Notes: generated by a model from the letters alone, not told the origin. Positions 22,146-35,400 are shown, numbered from the stretch's first letter. The stretch: DNA of 62,000 bases from Neocallimastix lanati (nom. inval.) (GCA_016946835.1 JACVTC010000071.1:1-62000), one strand, 5' to 3'. Made by a program: numbers and translations.

Positions 22146-23314
22146 TTCCAAATTTTAATAATTTTTTATTTATTATAACTAGAATATTAAAGAAATTACT
22201 AGTGTTTATCGGTTAAACAATTGAACCGATAAAACTAGAAAAATCTATTTTATTAATATTTTTTATCATTTTTTATCTGATTCATTTTCTAGAAAGAAAA
22301 CTTATTTTCTTTAATTTTCTTTAATTTTCTTTTATTTCTAATAATTACTAATAATAACTGATAACTTAAAATAATTAATTTTCCTGAAAAACTATAAATA
22401 GATGCAGCTTACCTAACGGTGTCATGCCAAGCGTGTGTCACGATTACTATATTCAATGTAAAATATAGCAGTTCAGAGCCCACTAGCCCAATTACTATGT
22501 AGGATAAATTTAATCCGATAATCTATGTACGGAATAAAAATAAATTTTAAAAGTATTCAATAATATTTTTATTAACTAATAAAAATTAACTAAAACACAA
22601 TATTTTCAAAGTAAATTAAGATTCTTTTACAGGAATTATTAAACAAATAAAGTATCAGTAATAAGAAAAATAAAAAAAAATTTAAATGGCGAAGTTAGCC
22701 AAAGTCTGATACTTTATGTAACGGAAACCTGGGTGTTCCAATACTAAAAGGACACTTAGAATAAGTAAACTAAACACAAGAATTAGTAAACACAAAATAT
22801 TAATATTGGAGCACTTGATTCCTTTGTTGATTATGAAGGTCGGTGCTGAAATATTAGTAATATTGGTTTTATTTAATATTTTATTTATTTAATTATTTAT
22901 TAAAAATTGTTTTATTAGAAAAATGTTTTATTACTAATAATAATAAACTACGTTAAAATACGATAAAAGCACGAAGAGAAATATTTTCAAGTGAAAATTC
23001 ATACCTATTTATACTTTTTTCGGAAAAACAGTTTTCATGATTTTGAAAAATTATAGAATTGTGGAAAATTCGTTTAAAACCGATTTTAGCCACAAAAATA
23101 GAAACTAATAAAAAGAAAGAATAAAATAGAATAAAATATAATTTTAACTATTAAGAATTTCTATAAAATTCTTAAAGAAATTACAGAAAGAAACATCTAG
23201 AAAATGAAAATAAAAATTATTAAAATTTGCTTTGAGTGTGAATCAAACCCGAGCAGTTCGATTCATGGTCATAGCTCTAGCCACTATGCCAAGATTTCTT
23301 TTTCTGAAATTTTG
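22146..23314 (-). other. Probable leader/LTR fragment of another retroelement, plus a tRNA-like remnant
   Basis: No gene seen. Read on the minus strand, the stretch has a TATAAATA box (23006-23013) followed by GC-richer blocks. One contains GGGCTCTGAACTGCTA (about 22462-22477), similar to GGGAAGCTCTGAACTATT in the leader of element 2 (about 7151). At 23240-23291 (minus) an A-box TGGCATAGTGG and B-box GGTTTGATTC form a tRNA-like pair without proper stems. Confidence 0.4.
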
Positions 23315-23799
23315 TGTAAGAAATTACTTATAAAATTAATTATAAATAATTTCTTAACTACAAATTAACATTAATTATTACTAATTAACATTAATTTGAG
23401 AAAATAAAATTAAATATAATTAAATAAATATAAAATAATATAAATAAATAATTATACTTAACTTAAATATAAGATAGAGTTTATTATAGAAAGTTTATAA
23501 TAAACAATAACACAAAAGGGATAAAAGACACAAATATTTATAAAATATGTTTTATTAAAAAGGGTTTTTTGGTTTATTAATTAATTATTTTATTTGAATT
23601 ATTATTTATTATAAAAATTCTAAAATAATAACTCTTGATTTCTCGAAGAGAACTCAAGAGAATCAAATATATATAAATTAATAATTAAATATTATTGGTT
23701 AAACTAAATACAATAATTTAATGTATTAAATTAATGTATTAAATAAGAAAGATAGATAAATTTTATAATAAAATAATAAATTTATCTAAGTTTCTTACA
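23315..23799 (-). repeat. LTR-like arm, left half of a 485-bp inverted pair
   Basis: Begins TGTAAGAAATT and ends TTTCTTACA. It is the reverse complement of 24865-25349 with equal length. It contains the CTCTTGA...TCAAGAG hairpin (about 23637-23661) and a GTTTATTATAGAAAG...TATAATAAAC pair (about 23479-23505), as in the arms of the capsid element. Confidence 0.8.
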
Positions 23800-23823
23800 A
23801 TAAAGTGTAACGAATCCTTAAAT

Positions 23824-24053
23824 TGTTATGGTTCATTGGGAAAAACAAAAATTTTTTTTTATACACAAAAGATAAAGATTTAAAATATTTATTTACACAA
23901 TAACAATTTTATAATTTATTTATTTATTTAAATTTTAAAGTAATTACATTATTTATTAAACTAATTAAATTTTATTAGCTAAATTATTACTATTCCTAAT
24001 ATTAATATTAATACTATTACTTATATTATTACTAATATTATTACTATTTTTAT

Positions 24054-24084
<31 letters not shown>

Positions 24085-24861
24085 TTTTTATTATTTTTAT
24101 TATTTTTATTATTATTTTATTATTTTTATTATTGTTTTGTGTTATTTTTTTTTTTTTAGAAGAAGTTATTTTCTTCAGATATTTATATTCGATTTCATTT
24201 TTAAAGTTTAATATCTTGGAAATGAAAAGAATTTAAGTATTTAATTAAAAGAATTATTAATTCATTCTTAATTAAATGTTAAATAAAATTATTAATAATA
24301 TGTTTAATATAAATTCCATAAAGGAATAAATAATTATTATTTAAAAAGATATTATAAAGATTTTAATTAAATAATATCTGGAGTAAATAATTAAAAAGTT
24401 TTTAATAAAATTTTTAATTAAAAGTTTACAAAAATATTAATTGAATTTTGTAAAAGATAATAAATTATTTAATGATAATTTATTTTAAGTTTAATAAAAA
24501 TTAATATTAATTTATAATGTTATTGAAAGTTAATAATAATTAATTTGATAAAAATATAATAAAAATTTAAAATAATTTTAATAGAGATTCAATAAAGAAT
24601 TTGTTAATATAAATTTTTGAAGAGTTTATATGTATTTTAATATTAATTTAATTCAGTAATGATTTTATAAAAAATATTTTTATAAAGATTTTAATTAATA
24701 TTATAATAATTTTAATTAATTTATAATATTATATAATAAAATTTTTAATTTAATTCAGGGAAGAATATAAGAAAGTTCCATTAGTAAAGAATACAAACTT
24801 AATTATGGTTAAGTTATGTCTAAACATAACAAAATAAGTAATTTATAGTCATTCTTTACCA
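23824..24861 (+). repeat. Solo LTR, family 3, inside the inverted pair
   Basis: A 1038-bp unit starts TGTTATGG and ends TTTACCA, flanked by a 4-bp duplication AAAT (23820-23823 and 24862-24865). A second copy is at 29440-30492. No coding capacity. It inserted between two inverted LTR-like arms that were previously about 23 bp apart. Confidence 0.85.
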
Positions 24862-24864
24862 AAA

Positions 24865-25349
24865 TGTAAGAAACTTAGATAAATTTATTATTTTATTATA
24901 AAATTTATCTATCTTTCTTATTTAATACATTAATTTAATACATTAAATTATTGTATTTAGTTTAACCAATAATATTTAATTATTAATTTATATATATTTG
25001 ATTCTCTTGAGTTCTCTTCGAGAAATCAAGAGTTATTATTTTAGAATTTTTATAATAAATAATAATTCAAATAAAATAATTAATTAATAAACCAAAAAAC
25101 CCTTTTTAATAAAACATATTTTATAAATATTTGTGTCTTTTATCCCTTTTGTGTTATTGTTTATTATAAACTTTCTATAATAAACTCTATCTTATATTTA
25201 AGTTAAGTATAATTATTTATTTATATTATTTTATATTTATTTAATTATATTTAATTTTATTTTCTCAAATTAATGTTAATTAGTAATAATTAATGTTAAT
25301 TTGTAGTTAAGAAATTATTTATAATTAATTTTATAAGTAATTTCTTACA
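24865..25349 (+). repeat. LTR-like arm, right half of the inverted pair
   Basis: Reverse complement of 23315-23799. In this orientation it reads TGTAAGAAAC, a TATATATTT box (about 24990), the CTCTTGAGTTCTC hairpin, the GTTTATTATAAAC hairpin and ends TTTCTTACA, like a conventional LTR with 9-bp inverted ends. Confidence 0.8.
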
Positions 25350-26666
25350 TTTATATAATAAAGTGCCTTATAACTAGCACAAAGAAAAATAAAAAAATAT
25401 AAAAAAAAAACAATCTTACACCTTCGGTGACGTAAGCTCCTTATTCGCCAGTGCTTGTAAAGTACCCGCACCTTCGTGTGTTGAAACGTTGAAGGCTGAA
25501 CTATTATTACCGGGTCGGTAACCAAATACCTTCGTCTACTTTCCAATTAATCTCCAAATTAACTACTATTCAATAACCTACTATGAATAGAGTTAATTTG
25601 TTGTTATCTGAGAATACACTGTATATGAGCTCTATCCGCTCCTTGTTATAATTTTACAAAATTTGTTTTTTTAGAATCTTAATTTTACTTATTAAAAAAA
25701 AATTTATATATATATATATCAAACATGCGCCATAGGTTAATCAAAGGATTAACGACTTACTTGTTTATCAATATAAAATAAAAAAAAATTTAAAAAAAAA
25801 AATCTATGTTATTTACTATTATTTCTATTTAATTCCCCGATATCTCCACCATATAAATGTTAGGTTTTAGAGAATTAAATAAAAAAGTAAAGAAACACAA
25901 ATTTTATTTATTTATTTATTATTTTATTTATTAATTTTATTAATTGATTTATTCATTTATTTTCTAAAAATTGGTAGCAAATTTACAACTATTTATACTT
26001 TTTTTAAGGCATAAAAGTTGTTCTTGCCACTAAATTACATTTTATTTTTTTTTTTTTTATAAAAACTATTTAATTTAAATTGATTTTTATAATCAATTAT
26101 ATAAAATTTTATTAAACAATATAGATAAAATACATTTATTATATTAATAAAACATTTTTTTTAATAATCTATCTAAAATATTACTAATAAGAATTTATTT
26201 AATTGGCTATAATTATTATTAAAATTATTATTAAAATCTGTTAAAACATTCAAATAAAAATAAAAATACTATTCTAATATAATGGTTTTTAATAAAATAA
26301 AATATTTTTCAATATAAAATAAAACATTTCGATATAAAATTTTATAATAAAAGTTAAAATATAATATATAAAATTTTAATTATCAATATATAAAAATATT
26401 ATTAATACAAATTTTCATTATTAATATAAAAATAAAAAGGTAAGATTTATTATTAATATTGCTAATATAAGTTTTAAATATATAAAAATATTACTATTAA
26501 TATAAGATTTAATATAAAAATATAAAGTTTAATATAATTTTTAATTTAATTTTTAATCTTTGAATTTAAAAATTTATTAAAGTACAAAAATAATAATGTA
26601 CACATAATGTATTAGAAATAAATTGTAGATTTAATTAAGAATGCATTATTTAGTACATTCTTATCA
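25350..26666 (-). mobile_element. Inverted fragment of a retrotransposon-1-type element: LTR, primer site, leader
   Basis: On the minus strand an 809-bp LTR (25858-26666, starting TGATAAGAATG, with TATAAATA at 25990-25997) is followed by the primer site TGGTGGAGATATC (25834-25851) and about 480 bp of leader. The leader includes GC-richer blocks such as the one at 25418-25530. The fragment ends at the palindrome boundary with no gag. Short open frames in the leader look accidental. Confidence 0.8.
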
Positions 26667-28399
26667 TTTATGATACAAGATTTTTAACTTGTATAGGGAT
26701 CAGGGTGTAATCTTATGCGTAAACACTTAATAAATTCTATAAGAATAATTATACTTTAACAATAATAATTCACACAATAATTTAAATATGTTAATCTTTT
26801 ATTATTATTTATCTTTATTTAATTTAAGTACAACCAATTATGCAATTATCATTCTATTATAATCTATATAAGAATATTAATTACTCCTCTAATTCAATAT
26901 TATTATATAATTATCTCTAGAATATTTTATACATATCTCTTACATAAATTAACTAACTAACTAACTAACTGTTTATTTATATTCTTTTAATATTATACTA
27001 AACATAAAATAAACTATTTAACTTTAAAAACTATATTATTCTTACTATCAACAATTTTACTAATTTTAACTATTTATTAATATTTCGTATCATTTATATA
27101 TGTAACAGATACATGGTAACTTCAAGCCTATCCAATGATAGTTCTTTGGTTACGTAACGTATCTCTAAACAGCTAGCAATTTCGGCTAATCAAATAAAAT
27201 CTTTTGTTAATTTCGTACATTAAATTTTATTATCTTATAATTAATTATATAGTTAAATACTTAGTTTACTAATCACTAAATAAAATATATTTAACTAAGT
27301 TAAATTAAATTATTTACCAATCATAATATTATTGACATGTATAAATAATAATTGAACTTGTAACTGTAACGCACTAGCGTTACTATTAACGTAAATTGTT
27401 ATAAATATTAATATTAATAAATAAAATATAATTATTAAATAAAAATATATTACTCAGTGTAAGCCCAGTAACTGATAACGAATAGAGTTATAAAGTGCTG
27501 CGCTATATTCTAGTGTAATAGAAAATAATAATTATAAAATTTAATTAATTTAGTGTTTATTATTAACAACTCGAATAGAGAGGTGTTAAGTTATCTTAGC
27601 CTTTTGTTGAAATTACAACTGAATTAAATTTCAATTTCAATTAATTTCAATTAAAATTATTAAAAACAAAATAATTAATAAAAATTTATAATTCATTAAT
27701 TATTCTTTAAATTTTATTTATTTTATAATATTATAAGTTATTTGATCATCTTAGGACCAGCTTAGGCCTACTGATTCTAATGATATCATATTAAACTTTA
27801 ATATTATTAATAAATAAAATATTTATTCAACATGAATCATTTGGTCATGTCATCCTTGATTCATAAATTAATGTTTATGTATTAATTTATGTTATATTGA
27901 TTTAATTAATTATTAATTATTAATTATTATATTAAATATTTAAATTTAATATTATATTATATATATTAGCTAATATATTAGATTAAAAAATATAATTTAT
28001 TTATATTAAACATATTCTTATACTAAATATTATTATTATCAACTTTATATTATTATTATCAATATTCTCAAACCTACAAAGTATAAAAAGAAAATTCAAA
28101 TTTATCTTTTTGTTCTTTGTAAGGTTATAGTTAACCTATTATAATATAACTATATATTTTTATTAATAAATAAAAATTTTTTATCATATCAAACCAATTA
28201 TTAGTTTTAATTAAGTGTTAAATTAACAAATTTAACTTTATAACTCTTTTATTTTAGTAATTTATTTATATCTATATAGTTATATTATATAGAAATATCA
28301 ACTTGATTCCTCGTTAAATTCAATCTGTCTACTTTTTAACACCTTTAAATTTAATTGTTATTCGTTATTTTAGTTAATAATAAACTTACCTTTTACAAT
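26667..28399. other. Unassigned non-coding stretch, probably old retroelement leader sequence
   Basis: No gene. GC-richer islands (27100-27210, 27365-27400, 27455-27540, 27570-27620, 27745-27790) alternate with AT-rich DNA, as in the gypsy leaders of this window. Features seen are a GTAACGC-ACTA-GCGTTAC hairpin (27368-27385) and GGTTATAGTTAACC (about 28124-28137); GGTTATAGTTAAC also occurs in the capsid element near 20633. Confidence 0.4.
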
Positions 28400-29436
28400 T
28401 GATTTATACCTAAAATTCTTAATCTACAAAAATTAAATTTTGTAGAAGTGAATAAAAGGATAAATACTGAATAAAATTGATTTAAGAAATTTAAAAAAAA
28501 TAAATATGTTTTATTATTAAACACAAAAATGTTTTATTAAAAAAATTTATTTTTATTTTAATATTAATCTTTATTTATTTAATAATTAATTTTGTTTAAA
28601 TTAATAAAATAATTGTTAAAACTAATAAAATAATAAAATGAAATATTTATTATTTATACTAATTTATTTTAAATTTTAATAATAAAATTGATTATTAATA
28701 ACTAATAAAATTTATAATAATTTATCAAAATAATTAATAATCATAAAAATTGATTATTAAAAACTAATAAAATATCTATAATAATTTATTAAATAATTAA
28801 TAATCATACTTTTTGATTATTAAAACTAATAAAATATTTATAATAATTTATTAACTAATTAATAATAAAGAATAATTTATAAGAAATATTTACATGTTTT
28901 TATATTTTTCTTTGATTTTAAACTATTTACATTAAAAATAATAAAATTAATAAAAGAGAAATAAAGAATAATTTATTATTAAATTAAACAATATTTACAA
29001 TTAAAATGTTGATAAAGATGAGTTTTAAAATGTTATTTTAATTACAATTTGTTTATAAAAGTTGAGTTATAAAATAAATAAAATAATCATTATTTTAAAT
29101 AAAAGTAACTTAAAAAATTATTTAACTATTTAATTTTAATTTTGCGTTGTTTATAAGTTTGTTTATTTGTTGTTTATAATTTATTAAATATGTTTATTAT
29201 TTTGTTTATTTGTAGTCTTAGAAAAATATTATTTATTAATTTATTTTAGTTTTTAATTAAAATTATTAATGATTAATTAATTTATTATTATTTTATTTTA
29301 ATTATTTTTATTTAATTAATTTTTATTAAATATGGATTTAATTTTTTTTTTTTAGAATGGATTAATTTTTGGGTTAGGTTAGACAAGAATTTGTTCTTTA
29401 TTATTTATTTTAATTTAATAATTTTGTTATTTATCA
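28400..29436 (-). repeat. Solo LTR of retrotransposon 2 family
   Basis: A 1037-bp inverted copy of the element-2 LTR without internal sequence, flanked by a 4-bp duplication CAAT (28396-28399 and 29437-29440). Small differences from the two LTRs of element 2 suggest it is older. Confidence 0.85.
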
Positions 29437-29439
29437 CAA

Positions 29440-29687
29440 TGTTATGGTTCATTGGGAAAAACAAAAATTTTTTTTTATATACACAAAAGATAAAGATTTA
29501 AAATATTTATTTACACAATAACAATTTTATAATTTATATATTTATTTAATTTTTAAAGTAATTAGATTATTTATTAAACTAATTAAATTTTATTAGCTAA
29601 ATTATTACTATTCCTAATATTAATATTAGTACTATTACTTATACTATTACTAATATTATTACTATTTTTATTTTATTATTATTATTA

Positions 29688-29735
<48 letters not shown>

Positions 29736-30492
29736 TTATTATTATTTTGTGTTATTTTTTTTTTTTTAGAAGAAGTTATTTTCTTCAGATATTTATATTC
29801 GATTTCATTTTTAAAGTTTAATATCTTGGAAATGAAAAAGAATTTAAGTATTTAATTAAAAGAATTATTAATTCATTCTTAATTAAATGTTAAATAAAAT
29901 TATTAATAATATGTAATAATATGTTTAATATAAATTCCATAAAGGAATAAAAAAAAAATTATTATTTAAAAAGATATTATAAAGATTTTAATTAAATAAT
30001 ATCTGGAGTAAATAATTAAAAAGTTTTTAATAAAATTTTTAATTAAAAGTTTACAAAAATATTAATTGAATTTTGTAAAAGATAATAAATTATTTAATGA
30101 TAATTTATTTTAAGTTTAATAAAAATTAATATTAATTTATAATGTTATTGAAAGTTAATAATAATTAATTTGATAAAAATATAATAAAAATATAAAATAA
30201 TTTTAATATAGATTCAATAAAGAATTTGTTAATATAAATTTTTGAAGAGTTTATATGTATTTTAATATTAATTTAATTAAGATTCAATAATGATTTTATA
30301 AAAAATATTTTTATAAAAATTTTAATTAATATTATAATAATTTTAATTAATTTATAATATTATATAATAAAATTTTTAATTTAATTCAGGGAAGAATATA
30401 AGAAAGTTCCATTAGTAAAGAATATAAACTTAATTATGGTTAAGTTATGTCTAAACATAACAAAATAAGTAATTTATAGTCATTCTTTACCA
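29440..30492 (+). repeat. Solo LTR, family 3, second copy
   Basis: 1053 bp, TGTTATGG to TTTACCA, flanked by ACAA (29436-29439 and 30493-30496). It inserted into the target duplication of the solo LTR on its left, so it is the younger of the two. It differs from the copy at 23824 mainly in an expanded ATT microsatellite. Confidence 0.85.
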
Positions 30493-30496
30493 ACAA

Positions 30497-30969
30497 TGAT
30501 ATGGAATAAGAATTTATCTTGTTTCCCATTTCATAACGATTATGATTTTTATACTTGTCCATAACAAGTCTTTATATATTTAAATAATAACACTTAAATA
30601 AAAATATTTAATTCATTTTTAAATAAAATATTGTTTTATTAATATTCTAATATTTATAGGTAATTAGTAAACCTGTAATACAATTCTTTTATAACATAAT
30701 TCTAATAATCAAAATATATAATTAATCAATAATAATTCTAATTTTATTAAAATATTATATACTAATTTTACTGGATAATTAGGAACATTTATTAAAATAT
30801 TATTTCTAATAACTATTTATACTAATTCTTCATTTTAAAGTTATGTTTATAAACAATTATTTATAAAATTATTTAACTATTTAATATTTATAATATATTT
30901 ATTTATTATTTTTCTTATTAACTTTATTTATATTAATTATTAATTAAATATTTCGTTTCTTATCAATAT
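30497..30969. other. AT-rich spacer
   Basis: No gene, repeat or element recognised between the solo LTR and the tRNA-headed retroposon. Confidence 0.5.
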
Positions 30970-31502
30970 AGTCGTTCCAGGTTCTATCCTGGCTGTTAAG
31001 GCGTTAGGTCTTAAGGCATAAGGCTCCTGGTTCGAATCCGCTCTATGACCTTATCAGTTTTCCCTTCGGGTTTTTATGATAATGCGTTGATAGAGCAATT
31101 ACAGATAAGTATATTGGATTAAGTATGATGGATTTGTGGGTGATTTGGACTCTGGTCAAAACTAAGGTGTTTTGGGCATATTTAGGAAAAACGGCACAAA
31201 CCTGTCTAGATACATAAGTTATATCCAAATTGTAAATAATATGGTCAATTTCCTTAATTATACCATCTCAAAAACTAATTAAGATTTCTGCTATTCCCGA
31301 TGATAGAGGGGTGGGTGGTATGACGGTCAGTCTGGATTTTCGTAATCTGTTGGGGACCATGCCTAGTACTTTAAATCCCTCTTAGAGGTAGTAGAGCGTC
31401 GACGTCAAAATGATAAGGCATGTAAGGATCTGTTTATTAAAATACACTCATGTGACCTACCAATGATGTAGAAATCATGTGAGAAAGTCTAAAAAAAAAA
31501 AA
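30970..31502 (+). mobile_element. SINE-like retroposon with tRNA-Leu-like head
   Basis: The head (30970-31050, 81 bases) resembles tRNA-Leu: TTAAGGCGTTAGGTCTTAAG through the D and anticodon region, a perfect B-box GGTTCGAATCC, and ends AGTCGTT/ATGACC that almost pair. The T stem no longer pairs, so it is not a working tRNA. A GC-richer body follows, ending AGTCT plus an A tract (31491-31502). Two other A-tailed units (45846 and 58806) share the AGTCT end, and one shares a GAGCGTCGACG block. Confidence 0.6.
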
Positions 31503-31539
31503 TTTTTTTATATATTAAATATTATACAAATATAAAAAT

Positions 31540-31735
31540 AAAATAAATAGTAGAAATATAAATATAAAGTACAGATTGAATAAAATAAAATAAAATAAAT
31601 AGTAGAAGCATAAATATAAAGTACAGATTGAATAAAATAAAATAAAATAAATAGTAGAAGCATAAATATAAAGTACAGATTGAATAAAATGAAATAAAAT
31701 AAAATAAAATAAAATAAAAAAATAAAATATATATA
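31540..31735 (+). repeat. Tandem repeat, about 58-60 bp, three to four units
   Basis: Each unit carries ATAAATATAAAGTACAGATTG followed by AATAAAATAAAATA. A diverged stray copy of the unit is inside the last intron of the receptor gene (about 32885-32960). Confidence 0.75.
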
Positions 31736-31736
31736 A

Positions 31737-31774
<38 letters not shown>

Positions 31775-31949
31775 CAGTAATATATTGATTTGAAATTGTA
31801 TAAAATATTAAAATTAATAATAATACTAAAATAAAAAAGTATAATAAACAATAAATAAATAATAAATTAAATAAAACATTATACTAAAAATATAGGTAAA
31901 TCCTTTGAATTATTAGAATCTGTCAAAGAAGATTATCAAATTTAAGAAT

Positions 31950-32051
31950 TGATTCAGAAAAAATTAACAAACTTTTAATTATAAATTATAAATTTAATCA
32001 TCATTAAATTTATAATTTATAATTAAAAGTTTGTTAATTTTTTCTGAATCA
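31950..32051. repeat. Perfect 49-bp inverted repeat with 4-base loop
   Basis: The arms 31950-31998 and 32003-32051 are perfectly complementary around the loop CATC. It lies about 400 bp beyond the stop codon of the receptor gene. Confidence 0.85.
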
Positions 32052-32456
32052 TTAATATATATTAATTAAATATTTATTTAAAAATATATCAATAACATTA
32101 TAAGAAAAAATTTTTGAGATATTTTAATACAAAAGTAAAATATATAATTTATACTGTTGAAATGATTATATATAGATATATTCATTAAATAAAATTTGTT
32201 CTCATCCAAGTTATTTTTATATATTTTTATTAATTATTTATATTTAAGAAGATAAGATAACTAAAATATATATATATAATAATTATTTAAACTTTTTTTA
32301 TGATTTATATAATAAAAATAATAGTTTATATTTATGTAATTTTAATATTATATATAGTTTATATTTATGTATTGTTAATATTATATTTATATTTATAAAT
32401 AATATAAATGAAAATATTTAATTATATAAATATATTATTTATTCTATGATGTATAT

Positions 32457-35400
32457 TTATTTGGGATTTTTATGTGATATATTTTCTATGTTAGAAACAT
32501 TTTTTTTTTTATTATTTATCATTTGAATAATTTTTGAACAGTAATTAAAGTCCAATAAATAATTATCAATTTGATTTTCAATGTTGTCGATAGTAACATT
32601 ATTAGATTTATTACAATTACAATTATATATTCTATGTTCAAAGCAAAAATTAATTGATGGATATTTAAAGAAAAATTTTGTATTATTTGATTGCTTATTG
32701 ATAATTGTATATACAATATTGAACATATAAAGGCAATATAGTGATAGATAACATATAATTATAAATATAGATAATATAAGTATTTCCGAGTATAAATTAC
32801 TTTTAAAGGCAATACTGAAAATCATCTATACAATAATAATATTATTATTATTATTATTTATGTAATAAAAAAAATATTAAAATAAAATAAAATAAAATAA
32901 GTAGTAGAATATGAATAAAAAGTAAAGTGCAGATTGAATAAAATAAAATAAAATAAAATATTAGTGAAGAACTATGTACTATTAAAGTATTAATACAAAT
33001 AAAATAATATCATATAATAATTTTTTATTACCTTTGCTAATGGTCCAGTAGTTACCCATATTGGTATTGAATAATTTAAGTAATTAATCATTTTAAATAT
33101 ACATTCATAAGACCATACCTTTCTACATTTAAGTATTAATGGGATTAAAAAAAGAATTTCAATCATACTTAATCCTGTATTATAATGTGTTAATGAACAA
33201 TTATATATATATTTTTTGGAAATATCTTTAATATATCTTTCATTTTCATCAATTTCATTATTATTTTCCTCAAATCCTTTTACTGTTATTATTATAACTA
33301 AAATTATAATAAGTACTACATAACAACTTAATATTAATGAGTATAGTGATTTAATTGCCATTATATTTTTAAATAAGTAATTAATATTATTGGTATTAAT
33401 TGTTAAATGTAATTTTCGTTCAGAGATATTATGATTTTCTGTTGAAATATTATTATTTATATTTTTAATATAATTATCCTCACTAACATCATTTTCAGAA
33501 AAAGAAGTTCTATTCTGAGAATATTTAATATTATTGTTTATTGGATCTATTCCTAATGCTATATTTAATTGATATATAATGATTATTACACTGTATATTA
33601 AAAATAATCCATAATGGTATAAAATAAAATTTAAAGCGCAAAAGAAATAATTTTTATACACTCCAAAGAATGAACTTAAAAATATTAATATTGTTCCCAC
33701 AGAATAAATTATATGTTTATAGAAACCTGTTTCTTTAATTACTCTTTTGTTTCTATTAATATAAATAAATATTATATTTAATATAATCAATACTATTATA
33801 ATTCCATTAATATAAAATAAAATTTCTTCAAAACCCCTTTTTTCAAATATTTTAACATTATTTATATATAAGTATTAATAAAAAAAATTTTTTTATTAAT
33901 CATTTACATATATAACATAGATAATATATAAATATTTATTAATAATAGTATAGTAAATATTTACACTGATTCGATTACAATTCTTTCTGAACAGAATGTT
34001 CCTTTATAACCATCAAAGCATCGGCATTCATTTGTTTCAATTGTATTTTTTTCAGTGTTATTATATTTTGGGAAGCATTCTCCAGAATTTAGATTACATT
34101 TTTCATTACAAATTGGATTTTCACAATACAATATATTGTTTTTTATATAATTAATTTGATTTGTATTACAAGTATTAATAGTTACATTGATACTATTTAA
34201 TTCAAATTTAATTTTATTGTAGTGATTTTCGAAATTAATATTTAATGTGTAATTTGTTGGATTTGCGAACAATCTTAATTGTGATAAATCACAATTTCCT
34301 AATAAAAATTTGTAATCAATAAAAATATTGAAAATATAATAAATTCAATTTTTATATTTAAATTTAATTGTATTCTGCAATTAATAAATATTTTGTAATA
34401 TATAAAAAAATATTATAATCTATTGTATATTTATTAATATATTACCTTTATAAAAACTACAAGTATTTCCATGAATTTCATATTTAGAATTATTATTATC
34501 ATTTCTATTATCTTTAATACTAATGCTTAGTAAAATTCCAGAGTATATATTAAACTTATCATTAATAAATTCATCATACTCGTCATAAAGTGAAAATTTT
34601 AATGGAATATAATCACCACTCTTAACATTATAATTGATGTTTTTATTATTTAGTTTAATATGGGATACTTCCGTTGTATAATCATTTCCATAAGTTTCTC
34701 CTTTATTATTAATAAATTCACATTTTGATATATCTAATGATTTCTTTTTGATATTATTAGGTACATAAATTGCACCTCCTGCTCTTCTTGCAATATTTCT
34801 TTCAAATACAACATTGCTGATTTCAGCTAAATATAATTTATCATTATTAGAGTATAATGCTCCTCCAAAATCATTAGCATTATTACTTTTAAAAATAACA
34901 TCTGTAAAATTAATGAATGGTTGAAAATTATCCCCAATTAAATTTATACTGAAATACATTGCACCTCCATTAAATGCTGTATTTGAAATATATTGAGAAG
35001 ATTTGATTGATAAATTTAAATCATTCATATCTTTAAAGCATCTATACAAAAAAGTATATCATTTATGTTTTATATGTTAGAATAAATTTATTAATTATTT
35101 ATATTGATCAAATTTAAATATAATTTAAGTAACTATATATATATATAATAATTATTTTATTTACATAACTCCCCCATTATTTTTGCTTGTATTATTTGTA
35201 AATACTGAATTTGATATTGAAAGATCTATAGAATTTTCTAATTGAATAGTACCACATTGGTTTTTATCTAAATTTTCATTTTTATTAAAATTTACATTTT
35301 GAAAAATAATTTTTGACTAAAAAAGTATTTATATATATTATTATTAAGATATATAAAAAATAACATATATCATAATATAAATATTATATATATTAATATT

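Noticed and set aside
25331-25546. Short minus-strand open frame in a GC-richer block
   Set aside because: It lies in the leader of the inverted gypsy fragment, just downstream of the primer site; it runs into low-complexity sequence and has no domain.
30970-31050. Functional tRNA-Leu gene
   Set aside because: The B-box is perfect, but the T stem and anticodon stem do not pair and the unit continues into an A-tailed body; a SINE head fits better.
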